From Symsagittifera roscoffensis (lineage: Eukaryota; Xenacoelomorpha; Acoela; Convolutidae): a DNA stretch of 36,858 nt. The number at the start of each line of letters is the position of its first letter. Position 1 is the stretch's first letter. The notes beneath the pieces are model-generated. The model was given only the letters and a program-made list of their open reading frames with translations, had not been told where the DNA came from and made no database searches. This document shows positions 10,003-20,293 of the stretch, in pieces. The stretch spans positions 1 through 36,858 of the forward strand of contig NW_026970917.1 in the NCBI RefSeq assembly GCF_963678635.1, given 5' to 3'. The translations under genes and the position numbers were made by a program.

Positions 10003-12299
10003 ATGTATATTCTAAAAAAATTAACAAATCAAAACATCCTTTTTCTAATATTTTCCGACTGAAACACAAACCCATCTCCTCGCACAGGACCTCAGGATTT
10101 ATTAGTAACACACTATGATTGTGAAGAAAACGAACAAAAAACACTACACAAGTATGCAATAAATCAAGTACCACAATGCGAAACAGAACCACAAGCTATA
10201 GAAACTACAAATGTAATAGCAACATTGTATTCAAAAGCCCGAGCAGCAACAGTCACAGGATATAAGTTTACAGCAACATTTTCCGAAAAAAAAGTACATT
10301 GTTCACAAGTTTCCATGGGAAATAAAAACCGACTGGATCACGAATCATTTTACCAGTGTAACATTGAAAGATTTTACATCTAAACCCCGACGATTGTAAA
10401 AACGAATTACTCAGACTAAATCTAGCAAGAAATAAAAACACAGACAGAAAAATCGTAAATTTTCAAGTCTTTGCCGATTCTGTACATCAAGCAGAACTTG
10501 AACGATATCAAGGACATATTCAATTAGACGAAAAATACCCATATAATGGCGCACACGGACAATTAACTTATGATATACACGATAAACACTGGATACCACA
10601 TATTTGAATAAATAATCCCTCAAACTGCAAAGCAGATACAAAAAGTAAAGGATATCAAGAAATAATGTTTTTTGATTGGAAATTACAACTTGAAAAAATA
10701 CAACTCACACGAGATTTAACTGATAACACAATGATCTATCAAGGAATTTGATTGCCTTGTAAAAATGATCAAGGTTACTGTGACCCTACAACAAGAACCC
10801 AAGCAACAATTGTTTGGTTTCCCGAAGATACATGCACAACATTTCAAGTAGCAAAAATACACGCTCGAATGATAAAATTTTAATGAATCAATTCCATACG
10901 AACAAGTGAACCTGTCTCACAAACAAAGCAATGATTTCAAAAACATTCATGATATAGAAAATAAATTGACACGTTTTCAAATCTATCACGAAACAGAATT
11001 TGCATGTAAATATCGCAATCCACTTTATAAAACACAATACTCTGAAATACTTGTCGAATACGAAAACGGTTTCGACATGACCACTGGAAAAATAAAACTT
11101 GACCCTTACGCAACAAGTCACCCTATTAACGAGAGCACATCATACGTCCCAGTGAACTTCTATAAAAGCACAGGTAACCCTGGTGGAAAGCTAAAACCAT
11201 ACGATAGTAAAAGCACACGTTTACAAGAATTATCACTAATGAATAGCACCTACTTTGGTAATATACATTTTGATATTCACTTAGATATGAAATTAGACTA
11301 CACAATTAGTAGAGTTTTCCAAGAAATGTCACTTTCTGAATTAGAAACACTTCATCATTTATGCGAATTAGAAAGAACACAAATCTTACAATCACTCGCA
11401 TTAGCAGTATTAAAAATACCCTACGCAGGATATTTATTATCAGGAAAAAGATCAAACTTTCTTGATTACGAAGGAAACATTTTATGGTTTTATACTTGCA
11501 CCAAAAAAGTATCACCATTATATGTTTTTGAAGATAAACGTTGTTATAAAAGAATACCCATATTCTACAAAATTAAAGTACATTTTGTCGATACGCTTTC
11601 AAGACGAACATATTTTTGGGATACAGCAGTCCCATGTGGATCAAAAAATAGCCACAATGTCGTACAATTAAACCCTGAAGAAGATAAATACTACCTACTT
11701 ACACCGTATCCTACATTAATGCAACCACTAAAAAGTTTTCACCCGAAAGCATCAGAGCTATCGCTCGTAACCCAAATATTGATTTACAATCAATTGGAAT
11801 ATATTCTAAATCTGAGATACAACGCCACATTAGAACACAACAATTTCAAGAATTACTAACACAAATGGACACAATACAACGACAGTCAATCGACCAGAAT
11901 TTAACAAAACTTGCCGAAACCGCAAGATTTGCAGACATTTATACACAAGACTACAGCGGATATTTTAAGGAAATTAAAGATTAAATATATTTAAACGGTG
12001 AAAAATACAGACCACAAGATATTTCACCCATAATTATTTTCAGTTTTCTAACCTTAAAAAACGAAATTCTCGCCTTTCTAGGATGGCCCTATTATATCTT
12101 AGAAAGATTAACTATCTTATACGCTATGTTTAAATTTATAGGATTTCTTTTCTCACTGTTAAAAGGAATATATAACACATGCGCTATATACACACAAGTA
12201 AACCGCCAAGCAAGTGTAGCACGTATATTATTTGCAAGATTTTTTGGAATTTTCTCATCATCAATCAATAAAATACTTCTAGATGCACAAATAAAATAA
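10003..12299 (+). pseudogene. env: Envelope-like membrane fusion glycoprotein, chuvirus-like (broken)
   Basis: Candidate envelope protein of about 765 codons. It starts at the ATG at 10003 with a hydrophobic signal-peptide-like start (NILFLIFS), then a Cys-containing ectodomain (YDCEENEQ; HCSQVSMGNKN) and the segment ATIVWFPEDTC. A long helical-looking region follows (LETLHHLCELERTQILQSLA), then GNILWFYTCTKK, RCYKRIPIFY and HFVDTLSRRTYFW. After a polar stretch comes the membrane anchor (LTILYAMFKFIGFLFSLL, about 12106-12160) and a short cytoplasmic tail. The order of these elements resembles the glycoproteins of chuviruses (Jingchuvirales), captured as env genes by some arthropod retroelements; that match is from memory of the family pattern and not a search. 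Stops lie at 10060, 10381, 10605, 10749, 10881 and 11982, and frame changes near 10385, 10890 and 11830. The best-preserved piece is 10906-11859. Confidence 0.65.
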
Positions 12300-13347
12300 T
12301 ATAATAAAAAAATATCCACAAGACCAAACACATATGACGAAGAACATAATAAAGTAGATACAACACCTATAGCACTACAGATACCAACCCTACCACAAAA
12401 CCATCCATTATCATTAGTTCCCCAAAATTTTCGAAACCTAGCAATAACAAATAATCCAATATTCAGACCAAATACAACACAAAGTCCCATTCAACACATA
12501 ATGACACATCATTCACAAAGTGATAATACATATGAACAAATTAGTGAACAATCTCATACCACCACTTTTTAGTCTCAAAATAATCATTTTTTTTAGCCCA
12601 CGTAGAGCCGACAAATTGGATCCCTCCATCGCTCAAATTCCCACCCAGCCAACCTCCAAACTCAAATCCCAATTATACCACTTTTTGCTTTCCCGCCACC
12701 CGATTATCCAGTCATTAATATACCATCAAGCATCAATTCTGATACTAACTCAGATATTTCAGTTTTTCATTCCATCTCACAATTTAACAAATCCGATGTA
12801 GAAACTCCCGAAGAGTTCGCAGACTCCGAACCATCTCCCTCTACCCATACCCAGACCAAATCTTCAGCTTTTTCAAAACCCCCTTTCGACCCGACCAAAC
12901 CAGTCATCCACTCCCATCCCTTTCCACTCCTTCTTACGCTTCCCAAGTAACCCCAACCTATTCTCCATTTAATTCCGACAGATCGCATAATAACTCCCCA
13001 GATAACATTCAAATTTCCGAAGAACTTGATATTTTATTGCACTACAACAACAATTAACATATCCCCACACTCTTACGATACACCAACTATCATCAACAGT
13101 AACATCATCAAATCCACAAACACCCACACCACTTTCAGATTACACTCCATCATTAGCTCAATCATCCACATCCACCGAAACATCTACCAGCACTAACCGA
13201 GCTTACCGCACTTTAAACGAAAATTCCCAAACCACCCATTTACAACCAAACCCGGAACAGCCAACCAGAGAATATATCAACCACCCAGAACACAAAAACC
13301 CAAAAAAAATCCTTCAAATAACCCTACCATCATTTCCACAATATACC
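12300..13347 (+). pseudogene. Pro/Ser/Thr-rich remnant after the glycoprotein
   Basis: The glycoprotein frame continues beyond its TAA at 12297 without an indel to a TAA at 12948, interrupted by three TAG codons near 12570-12610. The sequence is Pro/Ser/Thr/Asn-rich (IPIIPLFAFPPPDYPVINIP, EEFADSEPSPSTHTQTK). A second frame then takes over up to about 13200, the first copy of the tandem duplication described separately. This may be the N-terminal low-complexity part of the orphan protein that ends at 14847. Function unknown. Confidence 0.4.
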
Positions 13348-13980
13348 TTGAATACTTCTACCACTACTAATGAAACACGAAGTTTTGTTGATGAGCACGT
13401 TTTAATGCCAACACTTCATTGGATAGCTTACTACAATTATACTAGCCCCCTTTATCTACCACTAACTAATACTAATGAAAAATTCGAGAAAAACAAAAAT
13501 ACACTATATAAACTCACCACATCATTAACACCTCGACAATTTACTAATAACTCCCCAGATAACATTCAAATTGCCGAAGAACTTGATAATTTCATTACGC
13601 AACAACAACAATTAACATATCCCCACACTCTTACGATACATCAACTATCATCAACAGTAACATCATCAAATCCACAAACACCCACACCACTTTCAGATTA
13701 CACTCCATCATTAGCTCAATCATCCACCTCCACCAAAACATCTACCAGCACTAACCCTAACCTCATTTCCACAATATACCTTAAATACTTCTACCACTAC
13801 TAATGAAACACGAAATTTTGTTGATGAGCACATTTTAATGCCAACACTTCATTGGACAGCTTACTACAATTATACTAACCCCCTCTATCTACCACTAACT
13901 AATACTAATGGAAATACGAGAAAAACAAAAATATACTATATAAACTCACCACACCATTAACACCTCGACAATTTACTTAC
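12988..13980 (+). repeat. Tandem duplication inside the element 1 accessory region
   Basis: Copy 1 is 12988-13549 and copy 2 is 13548-13980. The first 212 bp (AACTCCCCAGATAACATTC...) recur at 13548-13757, and 13332-13549 recurs at 13767-13979. Copy 2 lacks about 130 bp present at 13200-13331 in copy 1. Copies are about 93-95% identical. Copy 2 also carries a 1-bp deletion in AATGGAAATACGAG relative to AATGAAAAATTCGAG that shifts the frame. This looks like an unequal tandem duplication within a coding region, followed by a deletion. Confidence 0.8.
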
Positions 13981-14847
13981 GTTGGATATAAAAAATTATT
14001 AAAAACATTCACCGCACCCCGAGCTAACGATTACTCAATAGAATACTACGATCATAATATCATCCGTCCTAACCAAGATCAATTTTTAGACGAAGATCGC
14101 TTTGCAAACCCGCAACTAACCGAAACTTTTTTTATTAAAACACCATACTTATTTACACTTAATATTTTTGATAAAAAGCACGATCATGTAATTTCAGAAG
14201 CACTAGTTGACATACAAGCATATGAAAGCTTCTATGATAAATTTCAGTTATTTTCACTAACCTTTCACTTTTTTTCACCACAGGAACGCGATTTGCACTG
14301 TTCCCACGATATAATGTTACGCACTAAACAAATGCACACTTACACATATTATCGTTTTAAACAAAACCATTTTGATTTACACACACCATCACGATAACCC
14401 CACCACCGTTTTGAGTTTAATAACTCGAAATACACATCACCATTCTTTCTTAATTTTACATATTGCAATAAAAATACTAACCTCTACGGCATCCTCCGCA
14501 TCTATGACCCAGTTACCCAAATGTATATATTCTGCCCCATCACAAAGACCTTCAATGATGAAGAATCAAGACCCTTCATTATACCGCATGATTTCATACA
14601 ACCTATCGAAATACCCATATTAGAATTTATTCATAACACTAAATATAATCATAAAACTAACAACCTCATCCAAAACACACCTCATGAATTCGCAGTAGGC
14701 ACAGAAGAACTAAACACCATCAACGCACTTCAATTGCTTTGGCCACTGCTACAAACTATAAACGTCATACGCATACTAGCCAAGTTATTAACAACATCAG
14801 ACTTGATTCACGACATCTTCCCACATGGCTTTTTCCCAAATGAATAA
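13348..14847 (+). pseudogene. Orphan reading frame of element 1, unknown family
   Basis: I do not recognise this protein. The first piece (13348-13803, 151 codons) includes PTLHWIAYYNYTSPLYLPL and a Thr/Ser/Pro-rich stretch that repeats because of the tandem duplication. From about 13921 one frame runs to the TAA at 14845, interrupted by a single TAA at 14395. It has alternating hydrophobic/aromatic segments of beta-strand character (FFIKTPYLFTLNIFD, FQLFSLTFHFFS, YGILRIYDPVTQMYIFCP) and ends with ALQLLWPLLQTINVIRIL and HDIFPHGFFPNE. It lacks a clear signal peptide or membrane anchor. It lies after the glycoprotein, where complex retroelements carry accessory genes. A capsid-decorating, glycoprotein-partner or regulatory role is only a guess. 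Confidence 0.5.
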
Positions 14848-16400
14848 GGTAACAATGAATTTAAAAAATTTTAACTATTAAATTCATAATTGTACTAACC
14901 ATTTTCTATCAATGTTTAATTTATTCTTTTAGTCTTCACACCACAATTATCTACAAAACAGAAAAAAGACAAATAAAAACACAAACTTGTTAAATTACAA
15001 TAAAACTCCTAAATCTTTCGCACTAAATAAAGTAGCAAAATTCATACCCAATGTAGTAATTTCAATTATAAATTATTTCCCCAAGAAGCAGTAAAATTAA
15101 ATACAATGAAAATTTATAATTGTAAACTTCCCCAAAAAGCAGTAAAATTCAATTTCCAAGCAATAAATTCATAAAATGAGAAAGCAGTACTAACTTTTTC
15201 ATTATTTTCATTCATTCGCACAAGAATTCTATCCAAACTCGCACAGCTCGCCCACCAACAACAACTCTAACAAGCAATAACAAGTTTCCAACTTTTCTTT
15301 AACCCGGTTGGAAAGGAACTATATTTTAAATCAAACTAACCAACGCAGCTTACTAAACACAAAAAATCATAAAATAACAGCATGACTAAGAAAAAAAACC
15401 AACGGTGCCCAAACCGGATTAACCCAGCTTAAAACTGGATAATTTATTCTTTTGAGGACTTTTATAAAGTCTAAGAAAGAAATAATAAAACACAAAAAAG
15501 TCGTAAGACAAACGCAAACCAAAAACAAATTGATTTTTTAAAAAAGGACACAACCAAAGTAACATAAGAAAGACCAGAAAAAAAAACAACAGAAAGTGTT
15601 ATCACATAACAGAACCTCTCAAAGAAACAGCATGAAATCATACTCCCACTCCTGGCCTAACCCACCAGAGAAGGACGTCCTGAGCATGCTTATAGCCGGC
15701 CTAACCCACCGCGCTACACCCACGCTTTGTGACCACACATCAATTTTTAATAAGAGGTACTCAAGGGTGAGTAACTCTTCAAAATAACTGAACTAAAATA
15801 AAACGCTTTTTTGAAAGCAACTAACTAAGATCATGACTAAAAACCAAATTAACAAAAATTTATAAAATGTAAATCATAATATGCAGTATATAGATCATAC
15901 ACAACAACAAAGACGAACATCCAAAGACTAGACGATCCCATCACACTCGAACAAAAGAATGGCTAAACACAACCGACATGCCGTCCACAATCACGACTCA
16001 AAGGATTTAGAGTACGACTTGTCTTCGCAGAAAAAGACTTCATTGAACTAGACCAATGACCACCTCGATGTTCAAGTATACGAACAGATCCGAGTTACAA
16101 GGCAACCCTTCCAAACACGATTTTCACGCCATTCCCAGACGAGGCTGCACACAAAACAGTTCTCTACTAATACAGAAAAATCTGACATAGCAAACCATTT
16201 TGATATCGGATTGATTTCATTGGGGATCACAGTCGTTGTCGAATGACAAGATAACAATTTCCTATCCCTCATTCCAGCGTGCTGGAACGTTCTTCTTGAA
16301 GAGGAACCGGATAAAAAAATAATGTTCGCCAAATACCAACGTTCATCATCCATCCTTCAATTACAGAAAGAAAGATAAATCTAAAAACTCTGTAAACCCC
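14848..16400 (+). other. Non-coding 3' region of element 1
   Basis: About 1.55 kb without a supported gene. Near 15070-15190 the short motif CCCCAA(G/A)AAGCAGTAAAATT occurs twice and a related GAGAAAGCAGTA once. A GC-richer island at 15640-15740 is described separately. The A/C-rich, G-poor bias fades after about 15600. The 93-codon minus-strand frame at 16072-16353 shows nothing recognisable. Confidence 0.45.
15654..15710. repeat. 13-bp direct repeat in a GC-rich island, possibly SINE-derived
   Basis: GGCCTAACCCACC occurs at 15654-15666 and 15698-15710, 44 bp apart, within a stretch far richer in GC than its surroundings. On the minus strand the region just beyond (GGTGTAGCGCGGTGGGTTAG) looks loosely like a tRNA-type A box. 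No B box was found, so a SINE origin is only a possibility. Confidence 0.25.
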
Positions 16401-16407
16401 GGATGGG
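16401..16407 (+). promoter_or_regulatory. Polypurine tract of element 1
   Basis: GGATGGG abuts the 3' LTR (TGGAACC...) directly. Ty3/gypsy elements prime plus-strand DNA from a short purine run at exactly this position. It is short, but its exact adjacency supports the LTR boundary at 16408. Confidence 0.6.
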
Positions 16408-16841
16408 TGGAACCTGATCTAAACTACATTTTATTATTGGATAAATTAGATATTTTATCACTATAAAATATTTAATATTAACCAATCATACTCCATCTAA
16501 CTAACAGCCCACTTATTTGTAAGTGCTGAAATTACTTGTAATTTCAGCACCAGAGAGATTTGAATTTAACTTAGAAATTAGTTACCTCTCCAAGAGAACT
16601 TAAGCAGTCGCAATAAGCCAGTATACTCTAGATCTATTGAGCCTAGCAGAGACTAGTTAACCACCCTGAGACTAGTAGATATAAGAGTAAGATTAGGATC
16701 GGTATTAGACTAAGAAGTTGCACGAATCTATCCGGCCGAAAATAAGATAGCGTGACGAGCAGACGGTGTACCCTATCCGAAATTACTCTATGAGTTATAC
16801 CCTACATCTAAACTCATTAACCGGAAAAAAAACTCAGTCGG
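16408..16841 (+). repeat. 3' LTR of element 1 (full length)
   Basis: 434 bp starting TGGAACCTGATC and ending AACTCAGTCGG, followed by the TTAA duplication. Its first 179 bp match the 5' LTR and its full length matches the inverted solo LTR at 28146-28609. The ends are not the usual TG...CA, but both this copy and the solo LTR end in CAG(T)(C/T)GG next to a 4-bp duplication, so the boundary is supported twice. It contains the TATA-like box and the palindrome. Confidence 0.85.
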
Positions 16842-16845
16842 TTAA

Positions 16846-19050
16846 TCACGACAAAAAGTGACTGAAGACGAGACAATCCTTGTCAAAGAGATGCAGACAG
16901 ACAACTTTTCCTAAATATTTTTCAATAACCATTTCTACTTAAAGGTAACGATTATTTTATATTAAGGAGTTTTCAACGCAAAGTGCAAGAAATGTTGTTG
17001 CCGCTTTGTTCACACTTTTGGGCTTGGTTTTGAACTTTTTCCATGACTTTTCAAATTTTTCATAAAAACTCTCAAGTCTATCTTTTTGATAGTCTGCTGT
17101 GCATCCATTTGATTGGTTGTACTGGTACCTGAAATATACAGCCCATCACCATTCAAGCCAATTAAAGCAAGATAGAAGGCAAATTATACCATCCTTGATT
17201 ACTAATGCGGGGATACGCGGCCATTCAGAGCGAGCAGCTGCTCGCAATATAGTGACATTATTAAAATATTTTGAATTTATTTTGAGACAAGTTGTTCAAT
17301 CAAATTTTTGCGTTCATTTCGATGGAAAATTGTTATGAGAAGCAAAATATTAAACTGATGTCCTGAAATATTTCTGCCTTGTCAATTGTAAAGCCAGAGA
17401 AGGAAAAACTGATATATTTTTTGTACTTAATATTCAAAGGCAATTTTACGTTTAAAATCAAGCTACACAATATTGTCATCATCAACAATTTTCCGATTCA
17501 GCAGCTACTCTTTTGAGGGAAAAACGGATTGTTTCCATTTCTCGTTTTGTTAGCTGATTTATTTAAAAACATTTTTGTTTGTAATTTTTTAAAATATTCA
17601 TCAAATTTTATCAAATTGTGTAAATTTGGATTAAATAGCTGACCTCAGTTCTATTTGGAATAATTTTAGAGGTCGTGAATAGAAAGTTGGCGAATATCGG
17701 CGATTAATAATCACAAATTGGCCAAGCTGGCGATTCTGAAACCACCGTAACTTTCAAAAAACAGTGTCAGGAGAATATTTTAGGGTGATTGATCCCACGA
17801 AAATGATATCTTTCAAAATTGCTCAAAAATGGAAATTGCTACATCAATTACTAAAATAAAAAAAACTTACAGCATTTTGCAAAACTCAAAAAATAATTTT
17901 CCTCCGTCAAGTGCCATATTATAGAAATTTTAATCTAGCATGCCTCAATTCAAATTTGAAAGAGTTTCTAAGACCTATTTAATAAGTCAGCTGTTTCGTC
18001 ACAATTTTGACTGCAGGCATCAATTCCTCGTGAAAGTAAAATTGCAGGTAAAATTGCAAGTAAAAATGCACAGGAAAATGAAGAAATTTTACAACTCAGC
18101 TGTTATGGTCATTAATTTGGCGGCAAGCATCAGTTCATCTGCATACCGAATTGTAACTGCATATAGAGATAAAAATTTCCCAGAAAAAACTTCTCTAGAA
18201 TTTATCAACTGCGATTATTTTTGTAAATGTGACCTCAATGTGTCAGCTTCTGTTGGACTGGGAAAAGCGGGTTTCTTTATAAATTGGTTGTTTGAATTTC
18301 AAAGAATACTGAGATCTGTACAACGCTGAGCAAAAATGTTCTATGGCTTTTTAAAACTGAAAATTAGTCGTGAATAGAAGTGTACAAATTGAACAGCTAT
18401 TCTTGTTGTCGTAAGTCTTAGGCCTTACGAAGTTCAGTTCTATAAATCAAACAGTCCTACAAAACTTGAAAAGTCCTAAGACATTCAGTGTAAAACGGAT
18501 TGAAATTTGCTGCCGGTATTCTGAGTGGTCTGCTACCAGCGGAACGGAAATTTTCTGCAGCGTTCGCTACGACAATATAGGCAGTTTCGTTGAGTCTGCC
18601 TGATAAAGAGATATCAATGGATAATCCAGTACTTTTCCATTAGAACACTACGTATTTTTTAATTTTGTGAAGACTTCTTGCTATGAAGAGAAGTTTGACG
18701 ACGAGATTGGATCAATCTAGAATGATGGTATATTTTGAGGTGAGCTTGTTTGGTTTTTTTTAGACAACTGCTCAAATCTATATGTTCTATAAAAGATTAA
18801 AAAAGTCAAAATCTACTTCATAGAAATATTTGGTTATTTTTCTTTAAATCAAGGTAATCTACCGCAAAAACCAGATTTTTGACAAAGTTTTATCGAGTAA
18901 CATTAAGTTTTCGCGCGATGAGCCAATTGAAGATAGAACTACGTTTCAAGAACTTGTCGACATCTAATTAGCAGAAAATAACTGAGCAAATGAGCCTTTT
19001 ATTTATGTTAAACTTGAGTGATCTGAACGTGTGGTCAATTTGAACAGTAG
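16846..19050. other. Flanking DNA between elements 1 and 2, no gene recognised
   Basis: AT-rich DNA with two modest open frames on the + strand (79 codons at 17099-17338 and 129 codons at 17940-18329). Neither has a recognisable motif, and the second contains a 12-bp tandem repeat (GTAAAATTGCAG, three units at 18036-18071, read as VKLQ VKLQ VKMH). I would not call either a gene without transcript evidence. Confidence 0.4.
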
Positions 19051-19055
19051 GATTA
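19051..19055. repeat. Target-site duplication of element 2 (GATTA)
   Basis: GATTA directly precedes the left LTR, and the same five bases follow the right LTR at 22511-22515. A 5-bp duplication is usual for Ty3/gypsy integrases. Confidence 0.85.
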
Positions 19056-19302
19056 TGTGATATTGCTCTGCTACGAGTAGGTAAGAGCAAAAGAGAACAA
19101 TTGAAAACACTTAATTCTGTCTTTTGGATTTGCTTAGTTTTGTTAGAGATCACGTTCATGTGTCTTCTACGATCGCAACCGTCCAATTGACTGTTACGTT
19201 TGGCCTGCACGGATGGCCTTGAACAATACTAACAACACATAACAGAATATTAATAACACTTTATCCAAGGTTACTGTGGCAACAGTACTACACGATACCA
19301 CA
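19056..19302 (-). repeat. 3' LTR of element 2
   Basis: 247 bp that read TGTGGTATCG... to ...AATATCACA on the minus strand, with canonical TG...CA ends. Partner of 22264-22510 with 14 substitutions and no indels. Confidence 0.9.
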
Positions 19303-19312
19303 TTCCCCTGAG
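19303..19312 (-). promoter_or_regulatory. Polypurine tract of element 2
   Basis: On the minus strand CTCAGGGGAA abuts the 3' LTR start. It resembles the AGTGGGAAA tract of element 3 in size and position. Confidence 0.55.
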
Positions 19313-19395
19313 GACAACAAAATTTTATATAATAACATATAAAATTTTATAAATAGTATATAAGTCTCAGTTTACTAAATTTTTTCAATTTTAGC

Positions 19396-20293
19396 TTAGT
19401 TTTCCTTGTTTGTTTTCTTCATCACTTCCGCTTTGTTTCTTGCAGCGTTCCACGATCCCGACTCATCCAACGATGTAGCTCCGAATTTCCTTTTGAACAA
19501 ATGTCTCTCTAGTAAGTCAAACGTGTTGTTCTCCAATATTGTTTCTTTGTTATTGATGTTTAACTTTGCCAGTCTCAATCTGTAGGCCTCAAGTGCTGCC
19601 AAATTTAGCTCTGTTACATCGTCCTCACAACTAATCAACTTTACAGAGTGTGATACGGGGTTGCCGTATCTCTTTGGTCCCTGGTTCTTTGTTTGTCGAC
19701 TGCTTGGTCTGACTCTCGTTGTATCCTCTTCTTTGTCCGACTCGTCCGCAAATACTGTCGGGCTATTGTCAACTGATTCAGCTTGTTGAGTCAGTAGTTT
19801 TTCTGCTTCGTTTTGTACCCCTCGGGTCATAAACCTGGTTTGTGATTTCTTCCCATTCTTTTGTTGTCATATTGTTATTCTGGAATGTGTCCAGAATTTC
19901 CTTTTCACTAGTTTGCCGTGTGATCCTTTTACTCACTGGAGCCTTTTTCGGTGCAGACGACTCTATGTAGACGGCTTCATTGCTCGTATCCCGAATCTTA
20001 GATTCTTTTGCTGTTTTAACAGTTTTCGTTGTACGTGGCTCTTGCGTCTTGGTTTTCTTAGATCTTGCACTTTGGACTAGTGGTTCTGCCCTATTTGGCT
20101 TAACCCTTTTTCCTCCTAAATTTAGGTCTTTGTTTCTTTCGACGTAACTACGTTTGGCGAGTTTTGAAACTTGTCCATTAGTCGATTGTCTTCTATTTCC
20201 TGATCGGTTGGCTACTGGTCTTTCGCATCATGTTCTTCAGCCGACTCACTGTCTACGTCTTCATGATGTGATACTGTCTTCTGTTGTTTGCTC
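19396..20293 (-). pseudogene. C-terminal tail of Pol, element 2
   Basis: A charged, Lys/Glu/Ser-rich region downstream of the deletion. The open part (19396-19830, 144 codons) includes RPSSRQTKNQGPKRYGNP, the Arg/Lys-Pro-rich RYG motif seen at the end of many gypsy polyproteins, and matching the place of RPRRNVGPPQFYGNRRF in element 3. It ends LTR-proximally with EVMKKTNKEN. Upstream (19831-20293) the tail continues in shifting frames with stops. It has no enzymatic motif. Confidence 0.6.

Larger units (their letters stand above)
320..16841 (+). mobile_element. Element 1: giant env-carrying Ty3/gypsy-type LTR retrotransposon
   Basis: A 16,522-bp element bounded by LTR sequence and a TTAA duplication. 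Domain order on the + strand is gag, protease, RT, RNase H, integrase, a hydrophobic/PST-rich frame, a membrane glycoprotein, and a further PST-rich and orphan frame. Integrase downstream of RT-RNase H is the Ty3/gypsy order. Most animal elements of this class are 5-9 kb, so this one is about twice the usual size. The + strand is strikingly A- and C-rich and G-poor from about 500 to 15600, which argues that the extra 3' part belongs to the element and is not a later insertion. Every frame is interrupted, so this copy is not autonomous. The 5' LTR lacks its second half and no primer-binding site remains. Confidence 0.85.

Noticed and set aside
10003-12299. Errantivirus (baculovirus F-type) or phlebovirus Gc-type env
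   Set aside because: I saw no furin-site plus fusion-peptide arrangement typical of F proteins and no Gc-like Cys pattern; the Cys/Trp segments seen fit the chuvirus-like pattern better. This is a judgement by eye.
12092-12490. 132-codon minus-strand open frame
   Set aside because: It is antisense to the membrane-anchor and tail region of the glycoprotein, whose + strand reading is supported by composition and context.
17940-18329. 129-codon open frame as a host gene
   Set aside because: No motif, contains a 12-bp tandem repeat, and lies in AT-rich DNA where frames of this size arise by chance; no supporting splice or promoter signals.
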